Positions 1-5,329 of a DNA stretch of 5,329 nt are shown here, in pieces. The notes beneath the pieces were generated by a model. That model was given only the letters and a program-made list of their open reading frames with translations, searched no databases and had not been told where the DNA came from. Within the stretch, counting starts at the first letter, position 1, and each line of letters begins with the position of its first letter. The stretch comes from Candidatus Sulfotelmatobacter sp. (lineage in GTDB: Bacteria > Acidobacteriota > Terriglobia > Terriglobales > Acidobacteriaceae): contig JASIKQ010000291.1 of assembly GCA_030049565.1 (NCBI GenBank), positions 1-5,329 of the forward strand, given 5' to 3'. A program made the position numbers and the translations under genes.

Positions 1-1202
1 CCTGCGGTTGCCTCGGCTTATGCGATGACGGCCCCATCATGATCGTTTATCCCGAGGGCACCTGGTATCGCAAGGTCAAAGAAGAGGATGTTCGCGAGAT
101 CGTGAGTTCGCATTTATGCTCAGGGAAAGTTGCGTCGCAGCTTGCGTGGAGCGATTTTCCCGCGATGAAGGCGGAAGCGATGGAGCATCGCGACCGCTAC
201 CGTGCGATGGTTAAGGCCAGAGATGAAGCGGGGATTCTGCCGGACGATTTGAACGAAATGATTCGCGGCTTCATGACCAGCCGGGCGGTGCTCACGGCGC
301 TAGAACTCGACATCTTCACTGCCGTAGGGAGCGGTGGTTCAGCAGAACAGGTGGCGCACAAGATTGGCGCCGATTCTCGGGCTGCTGAGATGCTGTTGAA
401 CTCCCTCGTCAGTTTGAAGCTGCTGGAGAAGCGGGATGCAACATTCTTCAATTCCGCCGAGAGTGCACGATTCTTTGCGGAAGGCTCACGCGACAATGCG
501 CGTCCAGGCCTCATGCACATCGCGAACCTGTGGCGGCGATGGTCAACGCTGACGGAATGCGTGAAAAAAGGAACAGCCGTTCAGCAGAGGGAGAGAGAAG
601 ACAAGTGGATCGCGGATTTTATTGCCGCGATGGACAGGAATGCCAGGGAGCGGGCTGGTGCTGTGGTGAAGGCGGCAGGCAGCAATGATGTGAGGAGGAT
701 GTTGGATTTGGGCGGCGGGTCTGGCGCTTATTCGATCGCCTTCGCGCGCGCTATACCGGAGTTGAAGGCTGAAATTTTAGATCAGGAAGAGGTTGTTCCT
801 TTGACGCGGGAATACATTCGAAAAGCTGGTCTCGCGGATCGCATTACCGTGCGCGTGGGAGATATGCTAACCGACCCGTTTGGAGAAAACCACGATCTCA
901 TTCTTGTTTCCGCCATCTGCCACATGTTTTCTGCCGAAGAGAACTGCAAATTGTTCCGCCGAATTTACCGTGCGCTTGCCCCGCGTGGGCGCGTAGTCGT
1001 GCAGGACTTTATTTTGGATCCCAGCAAGACCGCTCCGCGGTTTGCCGCTTTGTTTTCGCTGAATATGTTGGTAGGAACCCGAGCCGGCAGCAGCCACAGC
1101 GAACCAGAGTACGCAGAGTGGTTGCGAGACGCGGGCTTTACCGAAGTGCAGCGAGTGCGCCTGCCCGGGCCCGCAGGACTGATGATTGCAGTGCGGGTTT
1201 AG
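1..1202 (+). CDS. [2Fe-2S] ferredoxin / SAM-dependent O-methyltransferase fusion, 5' partial
   Basis: The open frame (first full codon at 3) runs off the left edge. Codons 3-38 read CGCLGLCDDGPI and continue into MIVYPEGTWY, then EDVREIVSSHL. This is the C-terminal half of a thioredoxin-fold [2Fe-2S] ferredoxin, and the two cysteines at 9-11 and 21-23 form its Cys-x3-Cys cluster pair. The ATG at 39 has no Shine-Dalgarno and lies inside this domain, so it is not the start. Counting from that ATG, the ferredoxin ends near residue 37. A charged helical linker follows (38-70), then a winged-helix/dimerisation region (71-180) and a Rossmann methyltransferase domain (about 205-387). The SAM motif LDLGGGSGAYS is at 222-232, the acidic residue after strand 2 near D248, and GDM at 274-276. 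H295, in ICHMFSAEEN, sits where plant-type O-methyltransferases have their catalytic His. The methyl acceptor is unknown. The fusion itself is seen directly; any redox role is inference. Confidence 0.85.
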   Translation, partial: CGCLGLCDDGPIMIVYPEGTWYRKVKEEDVREIVSSHLCSGKVASQLAWSDFPAMKAEAMEHRDRYRAMVKARDEAGILPDDLNEMIRGFMTSRAVLTALELDIFTAVGSGGSAEQVAHKIGADSRAAEMLLNSLVSLKLLEKRDATFFNSAESARFFAEGSRDNARPGLMHIANLWRRWSTLTECVKKGTAVQQREREDKWIADFIAAMDRNARERAGAVVKAAGSNDVRRMLDLGGGSGAYSIAFARAIPELKAEILDQEEVVPLTREYIRKAGLADRITVRVGDMLTDPFGENHDLILVSAICHMFSAEENCKLFRRIYRALAPRGRVVVQDFILDPSKTAPRFAALFSLNMLVGTRAGSSHSEPEYAEWLRDAGFTEVQRVRLPGPAGLMIAVRV

Positions 1203-1243
1203 AAATCAGCCGTTTGCCGTTATTGGAGCAGTGTGTTCAGCGA

Positions 1244-1423
1244 TTAGTCGGGCGTCCAGCCGAGAAATTCTTCGTGGCCTTCAAAGATTTCGCGCCACAA
1301 CGATTTCCGCTTTGGCTTAGCATCTTTCTGATCGCTGGCATCGGCGATCGTTCGCCTAACGCCTTCCAATTCTTCCTGCGATAATTCCTTAGCCTCTTCT
1401 TTTTCCAATGTATGAGCAGGCAT
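1244..1423 (-). CDS. small charged protein of unknown function (59 aa)
   Basis: I do not recognise this protein. The case for a real gene is the start: ATG at 1423-1421 is preceded by GGAGG at a 7-nt spacing, and the frame runs 59 codons to TAA. The same frame is open further upstream, to an ATG at 1603, but that version would overlap the transporter's 3' end and has a Cys/Arg-rich, unprotein-like N-terminus. The product is very hydrophilic (15 Asp/Glu, 10 Lys/Arg, no Cys), with no signal peptide or membrane segment. Residues 6-30 look helical (EKEEAKELSQEELEGVRR). A Lys/Arg patch (36-40) follows, then a Trp/Phe-containing tail, LWREIFEGHEEFLGWTPD. It lies 112 nt downstream of the transporter gene on the same strand, so co-transcription is possible. 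It could be a small accessory protein; nothing in the sequence fixes a role. Confidence 0.6.
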   Translation of the reverse strand: MPAHTLEKEEAKELSQEELEGVRRTIADASDQKDAKPKRKSLWREIFEGHEEFLGWTPD

Positions 1424-1430
1424 ATAAATA

Positions 1431-1435
1431 CCTCC
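1431..1435 (-). promoter_or_regulatory. ribosome binding site of the 59-aa gene
   Basis: GGAGG on the minus strand, 7 nt before the ATG at 1423. It decides the start of the small gene in favour of 1423 over the longer in-frame alternative at 1603. Confidence 0.7.
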
Positions 1436-1481
1436 ACAATTGCAAAAAACCTGGCAGCGGCGAAGTCTTCCAACGCCTGAT

Positions 1482-1512
1482 GCAACAAAACCCGCTACAG
1501 AGCTTTTGCTGC
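1482..1512 (-). repeat. imperfect inverted repeat between the transporter gene and the 59-aa gene
   Basis: On the minus strand GCAGCAAAA and TTTTGTTGC can pair over 9 positions (one G-U) around a 13-nt loop, and the loop itself holds GCT/AGC. It lies 24 nt past the transporter stop. No T-run follows, so it is not a convincing intrinsic terminator. It could be an mRNA 3'-end stabilising structure or chance. Confidence 0.25.
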
Positions 1513-1535
1513 AACCGCAACTTCCAGCACGAGTG

Positions 1536-2933
1536 CTACACGTGTGCCAGTTCTTTCTCCTCCTCTTTCCTTGCTGTCCCCAACTCTTCCTCGGCCGCGG
1601 CAACCAACGCGCTTACCGCCTGCTCGCTGGCGATTCTTCTTCTGACCAAAGGCTTCAATATGAACAATGAGAAGAGCGCCGCGATCACGCAGAGCACTGC
1701 GGAAATGTAAAAGGGCACGGCAAACGATCCACCGAAGTAAGCGGCCAGAGCCGCAGCGCCGTAACCGGCAAAGACAGAAGCCAAGCCCTTGGCCGTATAA
1801 ACCATGCCATAATTGGCAGAAGCGTTCTTGGGGCCAAAGACGTCGCCCGTGCTGGCGGAGAACAGGGAGAAGATTTCGCCCCAGAACAGAAACACGAACG
1901 AGAACAGCACTACGAACGCGACCGGAGCGCCCGCGATTTTCGTTACCAGATAGACCAGAACGGCTTCGATGCCAAAGGTCAGGAACATGGTTCGCTCACG
2001 GCCAAGGCGATCGGAAACCGAGCCCCAGAGGATTCTGGAACCCGCATTGCAAAGCGAGGTCAGCGTTACCGTTAACGGCACAATGGCGATGCCAAAAATC
2101 TTGGCATCGCTCACGTGCAGCGACTTGGCAATCTGCGAGAGGCTGGCGGTGGCGATCAAGCCTCCGGCGCAGGCGAAGAAAAACATGGCGTAAAGGAAGT
2201 AGAATTCGGGCCGGCCCAAGGTTTGTATCCAAGTGAAGTTGACGTTCGATTGCGCCACGGCTTTGCGCACCTGTTTAGCGCGAGCGTCCCATCCGGCGGG
2301 AGCCCATCCACTGGGCGGATGGCGCAGAATCATCGCGGCAATCAATGCGATGACGCCCTGAGCCACGCCCCACAGAGTCATCGTCTTCGCCCAGCCGATG
2401 ATATGAATGGTGTTGGCGATAGGTATGACAGACAGTGCGGCGCCGCCACCAAAGCCTGCGGCAGTCAGGCCGGCGGCTAGGCCACGCCTGTCCGGAAACC
2501 ATTTGACCGCGTTGGCAACGCAGGAAATATAGATGATGCCTGCGCCAGTTCCCGCGATCACTCCATAATAAATGCACAGCGCGAAGGGACTTCTGGCGAT
2601 GGTGCCACCGAGCACCCATCCCAGCGCGATGCAGAGCGCGCCGAAGCTCATCAGCTTGCGAATGCCGAACTTGTCGACGAAGTAGCCGGCAAGGGGCATG
2701 GGCCAGGTTTCAAACAGGATGAATGCGGAAAAGATTGCCGCTATCTTGGCATAGGCAACGCCGGAGAAAGTTGCCTTCATACCGGGCGTAAACAGCGTGA
2801 ACGAGTATTGATAATTGGAGATTAAAATCATCGCGATGACACCGCAGATCAACTGGATCCAGCGGTTGCCGGCGATGGCGCCGTAGGCGTCTTTTGCGCT
2901 GTCGCGCTGTGAAATTAGGGTTGAAGTAGCCAT
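1536..2933 (-). CDS. OFA-family MFS transporter (oxalate:formate antiporter-like)
   Basis: A 465-residue inner-membrane major facilitator with 12 predicted helices in two halves, split by a cytoplasmic loop near 204-240. The MFS loop 2-3 signature GYFVDKFGIRK is at 83-93 and its counterpart GSVSDRLGRER at 304-313. Family hallmarks of oxalate:formate antiporters are visible: RWIQLICG near 24, NYQYSFTLF near 40, and NAVKWFPDRRGLAAGLTAAG at 141-160. In Oxalobacter OxlT, Arg272 (helix 8) and Lys355 (helix 11) bind oxalate. Here R300 (NAGSRILWG) and K382 (VYTAKG) fall in matching contexts with nearly the same spacing (82 versus 83). OxlT Trp352 appears to be Tyr379 here. The C-terminal 35 residues form a charged tail. 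The gene follows a 2-oxoacid oxidoreductase pair on the same strand but beyond a terminator. Oxalate as substrate is inference: the OFA family also includes carriers of other carboxylates. Confidence 0.88.
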   Translation of the reverse strand: MATSTLISQRDSAKDAYGAIAGNRWIQLICGVIAMILISNYQYSFTLFTPGMKATFSGVAYAKIAAIFSAFILFETWPMPLAGYFVDKFGIRKLMSFGALCIALGWVLGGTIARSPFALCIYYGVIAGTGAGIIYISCVANAVKWFPDRRGLAAGLTAAGFGGGAALSVIPIANTIHIIGWAKTMTLWGVAQGVIALIAAMILRHPPSGWAPAGWDARAKQVRKAVAQSNVNFTWIQTLGRPEFYFLYAMFFFACAGGLIATASLSQIAKSLHVSDAKIFGIAIVPLTVTLTSLCNAGSRILWGSVSDRLGRERTMFLTFGIEAVLVYLVTKIAGAPVAFVVLFSFVFLFWGEIFSLFSASTGDVFGPKNASANYGMVYTAKGLASVFAGYGAAALAAYFGGSFAVPFYISAVLCVIAALFSLFILKPLVRRRIASEQAVSALVAAAEEELGTARKEEEKELAHV

Positions 2934-3017
2934 AGTACGGCCCTCCTGGGTCGGTTACCGTCGGTTTGTTACAGTCTGTTCTTGCTCGCACTCCTTGCTC
3001 GGAAGAGTCCGGCAAAC
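2934..3017 (-). promoter_or_regulatory. leader of the transporter gene with short repeats; probable promoter region
   Basis: This 84-nt gap separates the terminator after the beta-subunit gene from the transporter ATG, so an independent promoter is expected here, though I see no convincing -35/-10 pair. Two repeat sets stand out on the plus strand. GTCGGTT occurs at 2950-2956 and 2960-2966, exactly 10 bp apart, and overlaps the palindrome CGGTTACCG (2952-2960). CTTGCTC occurs at 2981-2987 and 2994-3000, 13 bp apart. Either set could be a regulator site; both are short enough to be chance. Confidence 0.35.
2941..2947 (-). promoter_or_regulatory. strong ribosome binding site of the transporter gene
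   Basis: AGGAGGG on the minus strand, 7 nt before the ATG at 2933. It is a near-perfect Shine-Dalgarno and fixes the transporter start. Confidence 0.8.
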
Positions 3018-3048
3018 AAAAACCCGCCTCTTTCGAGGCGGGTTTTTT
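3018..3048 (-). terminator. intrinsic terminator of the oxidoreductase genes, symmetric
   Basis: A perfect 13-bp stem pairs 3018-3030 (ending ACCCGCCTC) with 3035-3047 (starting GAGGCGGGT) around a TTTC/GAAA tetraloop. On the minus strand it is followed by TTTTTGTTT; on the plus strand by a T-run ending at 3048. It can therefore stop transcription both ways, but the only gene it directly ends is the beta subunit, whose TAA (3049-3047) is built into the stem's A/T base. It separates the enzyme genes from the transporter gene, at least partly. Confidence 0.9.
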
Positions 3049-4060
3049 AGAGCTCGATATCCTTCTGGAGCGGGATTATTCCCGGCACCAGCCATTTTTC
3101 CCACATCTCGTCGACTTTGCTCTGGAAGAATTCGATATCCTCCTCGACAAAGTGATTGAAGCGTCCCTGCTTCAGCAAGTACTCGCGCACGGGCAGGCGT
3201 TTGAAGCGTCCCTTAGCAATCTGTTCGGTCTTGCCATAGAGCTTCAGTTTGCCGTTTTCAACCTCATACAGAGGCCAAATACCGGTATTGACGGCCAATT
3301 CGCCAAGCTCGAACGAGAGCACGGGGTCGAAATCCCAGCCCTTCGGGCACGGGTTCAGGCAGTGAATGAACGTGGGCCCGCCGATCGAGAGCGCCTTGCG
3401 AATGTTGTTCATCGCCTGCAGCGGATACGACGTGGAAATCGTCCCGACGTACTTGCAGGTGGGATGGCCCGCCAGCATGAGGGCGGCAACGTTCTTCTTC
3501 CAGCGATGATGCATGATGCGCTTTACTTTTCCCGGCGTACTGAACGATGTGTTGACACCCCACGGCGATGTTCCGGAGATTTGGATATCCGTGTTGCCGT
3601 AGGATTCGTTGTCGTACAGCAGGATGAGCAGGTTGTAGTCGGGATGCGTCAGAGTAGCGGAGATGGCGTTCAATCCCATGTCCGCGCCGCCACCGTCACC
3701 GCAGAAGGCGATGACATTGATGGGCTCATCTTTCATCACGCCCTTGCGCATCTGGACGCGGAAGGCGGCTGCGGCCCCCAGCGCACTCGATCCCGCACTG
3801 CCCAGTTGCGTGTGCATCCAGGGAACGCCCCACGGGGTGGAGTAGTAAGAGGTATTGGCCACATACATGCATCCTGTGGCGCCCAGCACTATTGTCCTGG
3901 GACCGGCGGCTTTCGCCATCAACTTCATGATCTGCGCAGATTCGCAGGCTTGGCAGGTGCGGTGGCCGGACGTGTAGTACTCCTCGTATGGAACCTTCTT
4001 CACTCCCTTGAAGGCTTCCAGGTTTTGCGTTGGTTTTTCTTCTACGAATGTTGTGCTCAT
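3047..4060 (-). CDS. porB: 2-oxoacid:ferredoxin oxidoreductase, TPP-binding beta subunit (oxalate oxidoreductase-like candidate)
   Basis: A 337-residue cytoplasmic subunit that binds thiamine pyrophosphate and a [4Fe-4S] cluster. With the alpha subunit it decarboxylates a 2-oxoacid and passes electrons toward ferredoxin. The TPP/Mg motif GDGGGADMG is at 121-129, followed by the YDNESYGNT segment at 149-157; D122 and N151 are the expected Mg ligands. Cluster ligands are C36 and C39 (HRTCQAC), C64 (ATGCMYV) and C238 (NPCPKGW), all four in family positions, so the subunit looks complete. The ATG at 4060 is preceded by AAAGGA at a 9-nt spacing. The gene lies 46 nt after the alpha gene, with a hairpin between, and ends in a terminator. 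Family assignment is firm. The exact substrate cannot be read from this subunit; oxalate is suggested by alpha and by the neighbouring transporter. Confidence 0.93.
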   Translation of the reverse strand: MSTTFVEEKPTQNLEAFKGVKKVPYEEYYTSGHRTCQACESAQIMKLMAKAAGPRTIVLGATGCMYVANTSYYSTPWGVPWMHTQLGSAGSSALGAAAAFRVQMRKGVMKDEPINVIAFCGDGGGADMGLNAISATLTHPDYNLLILLYDNESYGNTDIQISGTSPWGVNTSFSTPGKVKRIMHHRWKKNVAALMLAGHPTCKYVGTISTSYPLQAMNNIRKALSIGGPTFIHCLNPCPKGWDFDPVLSFELGELAVNTGIWPLYEVENGKLKLYGKTEQIAKGRFKRLPVREYLLKQGRFNHFVEEDIEFFQSKVDEMWEKWLVPGIIPLQKDIEL

Positions 4061-4069
4061 TGATTCATG

Positions 4070-4075
4070 TCCTTT
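4070..4075 (-). promoter_or_regulatory. ribosome binding site of the beta-subunit gene
   Basis: AAAGGA on the minus strand, 9 nt before the ATG at 4060. An out-of-frame ATG at 4068-4066 begins a three-codon frame, ATGAATCAATGA, whose stop overlaps the real start. It is only 1 nt from the Shine-Dalgarno, so it is unlikely to be used. Confidence 0.6.
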
Positions 4076-4086
4076 CCGGCTTTTAA

Positions 4087-4111
4087 GATGAGCGTCCTCG
4101 GACGCATCATC
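4087..4111 (-). other. intercistronic hairpin between alpha and beta genes
   Basis: On the minus strand GATGA-T-GCGTC pairs with GACGC-TCATC around a CGAG tetraloop, giving 10 base pairs with a single bulged T. It covers the alpha stop codon (4109-4107) and ends about 11 nt before the beta Shine-Dalgarno. The following bases are TTAAAAG, too weak a T-run for a confident terminator. It is more likely an mRNA processing or stability element, or a partial attenuator setting the subunit ratio; the role is inference. Confidence 0.5.
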
Positions 4112-5327
4112 CCCGCAGCCCTATCCATTGCGTCAGGGGTTGCGCAATTCCTTTTGCGGCTTGGAAGACCGACTCGGTGACTTTCTCCACGTCTGGCACG
4201 GTGATTTCGCGTCCGCCCAGCCCGCCGATGAAGCCCAGTACCGGTGGCCTGGTGCTGGCAGTGGCGTACATCGCCGAGCGAACTTCGGTGGCGACTACGC
4301 CGCTGAGATTGGGCGAACCGAACGAGAAATCGCGGTCGATCACGCCAATGGCCTTGAAACGCTCCAGGCACTTTGCGATTTCTGGGCCGGCAAACGGCCG
4401 GAACCAGCGCAGGCGCAGGAAGCCGACTTTCTTGCCCAGTTCACGCATCTTGCGGATTGCGACCCGTACGGGAGTTGACATCGTGCCCATGCCCAGCAGA
4501 ACGACGTCGGCGTCTTCGGTCATGTACTCCTCGAAGAACGGGTTGCCGTACTTGCGGCCAAACGTCTTTTCGAAGTCAGCATAGACTTCGCGGATCACTT
4601 TGCAGGCGCGCTCAGTGACCGCATAGTTTTGACGACGAATTTCCGTGACCCAGTCTTCGTTGGCCTGCGGTGCCACCGAAATTACGTTATCGGGATGCAG
4701 CAACAGGTCCCCGCGATCATAGCGAGGCAGGAACTTCTTGACCTGCTCGCCCGACGGAATTTTTACCAACGCTTGCGAGTGAGTCAGGAACGCCCCGTCG
4801 CAACTGAGCGCCAAAGGCACGAACATGCGGCGATCTTCCGCCACACGATAGGCAATGAGCGCGGTGTCCAACGCTTCCTGGGCGCTATCGACCCAGGTCA
4901 ACAGCCAGCCGAGGTCGCGGACCGCGAGCGCGTCGTTGTGCTCCACGCCGAAAGCTCCGGGATCGTCGAGCGCGCGGTTTCCGACCATGGCTACCATGGG
5001 CACGCGCAGAGCCGGGGTGACGGTCAGAGCTTCCATGGCGTACATCCAGCCCACCCCGCTCGATCCGCAGAACACGCGGGCGCCACAGATCGAGGCGTGC
5101 TTGACAATCTCAAATTGTGAATGCTCGCCTTCCGCGACGATGAATTCGCAATCCATTTCGCCATCTGCCACGAGCTGGCTCATGTATTGCATCACCGTGT
5201 CGTAAGGCCGGATGGGATAGGCCGTGACTACATCTACGTTGGCCAGCTTGCACGCAATCGCAATGGCTTCCGCTCCGGTAATCAGGGCTTCCTGTTCTTG
5301 CACTTTCTTCTTTTCTTCAACCGGCAT
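4107..5327 (-). CDS. porA: 2-oxoacid:ferredoxin oxidoreductase alpha subunit, oxalate oxidoreductase-like
   Basis: A 406-residue alpha subunit of the pyruvate/2-oxoacid:ferredoxin oxidoreductase family. Domain I spans about 12-250 and domain II (ADVVLLGMGTMSTPVRVAIRKM, then FLRLRWFRPF) about 272-400. E68 in EGEHS is in the place of the conserved Glu that contacts the TPP pyrimidine. The substrate loop is unusual: pyruvate enzymes read YPITP, this one YPIRP (R40). R118, D121 and F126 lie in NRALDDPGAF. Subtracting 9 gives 31, 109, 112 and 117, the positions I recall for the oxalate-binding Arg31/Arg109 and the Asp112/Phe117 switch loop of Moorella oxalate oxidoreductase; Q221 may match its Gln211. 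The expected reaction is oxalate to two CO2, with two electrons to ferredoxin. The ATG at 5327 gives a family-like length, but only 2 nt upstream are visible, so neither its ribosome site nor an earlier start can be judged. The gamma/delta subunit is not in the window. Confidence 0.9.
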   Translation of the reverse strand: MPVEEKKKVQEQEALITGAEAIAIACKLANVDVVTAYPIRPYDTVMQYMSQLVADGEMDCEFIVAEGEHSQFEIVKHASICGARVFCGSSGVGWMYAMEALTVTPALRVPMVAMVGNRALDDPGAFGVEHNDALAVRDLGWLLTWVDSAQEALDTALIAYRVAEDRRMFVPLALSCDGAFLTHSQALVKIPSGEQVKKFLPRYDRGDLLLHPDNVISVAPQANEDWVTEIRRQNYAVTERACKVIREVYADFEKTFGRKYGNPFFEEYMTEDADVVLLGMGTMSTPVRVAIRKMRELGKKVGFLRLRWFRPFAGPEIAKCLERFKAIGVIDRDFSFGSPNLSGVVATEVRSAMYATASTRPPVLGFIGGLGGREITVPDVEKVTESVFQAAKGIAQPLTQWIGLRG

Positions 5328-5329
5328 TG

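Noticed and set aside
39..41. ATG as the start of the methyltransferase
   Set aside because: No Shine-Dalgarno precedes it, and the upstream codons encode the conserved ferredoxin cysteine motif in the same frame.
1160..1177. Inverted repeat CCTGC...GCAGG near the methyltransferase 3' end
   Set aside because: Only 5 bp of stem with an 8-nt loop, inside coding sequence and without a T-run; not a terminator.
1203..1243. Possible shared terminator between the convergent methyltransferase and 59-aa genes
   Set aside because: The 41-nt gap shows no stem followed by a T-run on either strand; only a tandem GCCGTT repeat is visible.
1527..1538. AGCACGAGTGCT palindrome at the transporter stop codon
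   Set aside because: A 5-bp stem with a 2-nt loop and no T-run is too weak to call.
1424..1603. N-terminal extension of the 59-aa gene
   Set aside because: The extension overlaps the transporter's 3' end, has unlikely composition, and the internal ATG at 1423 has a clear ribosome site.
1667..2236. 189-codon Arg-rich open frame on the plus strand
   Set aside because: Extreme Arg/Pro content and position opposite the transporter gene mark it as a GC-driven shadow.
2966..4063. 365-codon open frame on the plus strand
   Set aside because: It is antisense to the beta-subunit gene, shows no recognisable domain, has a composition typical of a reverse-frame shadow, and includes the terminator at its start.

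Overview
This window looks like a piece of a soil-type bacterial chromosome, possibly Acidobacteriota. That placement is an inference from gene content and moderately high GC; no marker gene is present. Four of the five genes lie on the minus strand and point left. The fifth, at the left edge, lies on the plus strand and converges on them.

Right half (3018-5329, minus strand): the alpha and beta subunits of a thiamine-pyrophosphate, iron-sulfur 2-oxoacid:ferredoxin oxidoreductase are adjacent, with 46 nt between them. A hairpin overlaps the alpha stop codon, and a strong intrinsic terminator overlaps the beta stop codon. The alpha subunit lacks the usual YPITP substrate loop and has YPIRP instead, followed by an Arg-Ala-Leu-Asp-Asp-Pro-Gly-Ala-Phe segment. 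As I recall the Moorella thermoacetica oxalate oxidoreductase, these match its oxalate-binding arginines and its Asp/Phe switch loop. The subunit carrying the gamma and delta domains is not in the window and probably lies just upstream, beyond the right edge.

Middle (1424-3017, minus strand): a 12-TM major facilitator of the oxalate:formate antiporter (OFA) family has its own strong ribosome binding site. Its leader carries short direct and inverted repeats. It keeps an Arg and a Lys at the places of the OxlT substrate-binding pair. Together, transporter and enzyme suggest uptake of oxalate (or a similar small dicarboxylate) and its oxidation to CO2 with reduction of ferredoxin.

Next (1244-1423, minus strand): a 59-residue charged protein of unknown function, supported by a good Shine-Dalgarno sequence, lies 112 nt after the transporter gene.

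Left edge (1-1202, plus strand): the 3' part of a gene joining a thioredoxin-fold [2Fe-2S] ferredoxin to a SAM-dependent O-methyltransferase of the acetylserotonin/caffeate type. The ferredoxin C-terminal CLGLC signature lies upstream of the first ATG, so the real start is outside the window. It is convergent with the other genes, so it is not in their operon.
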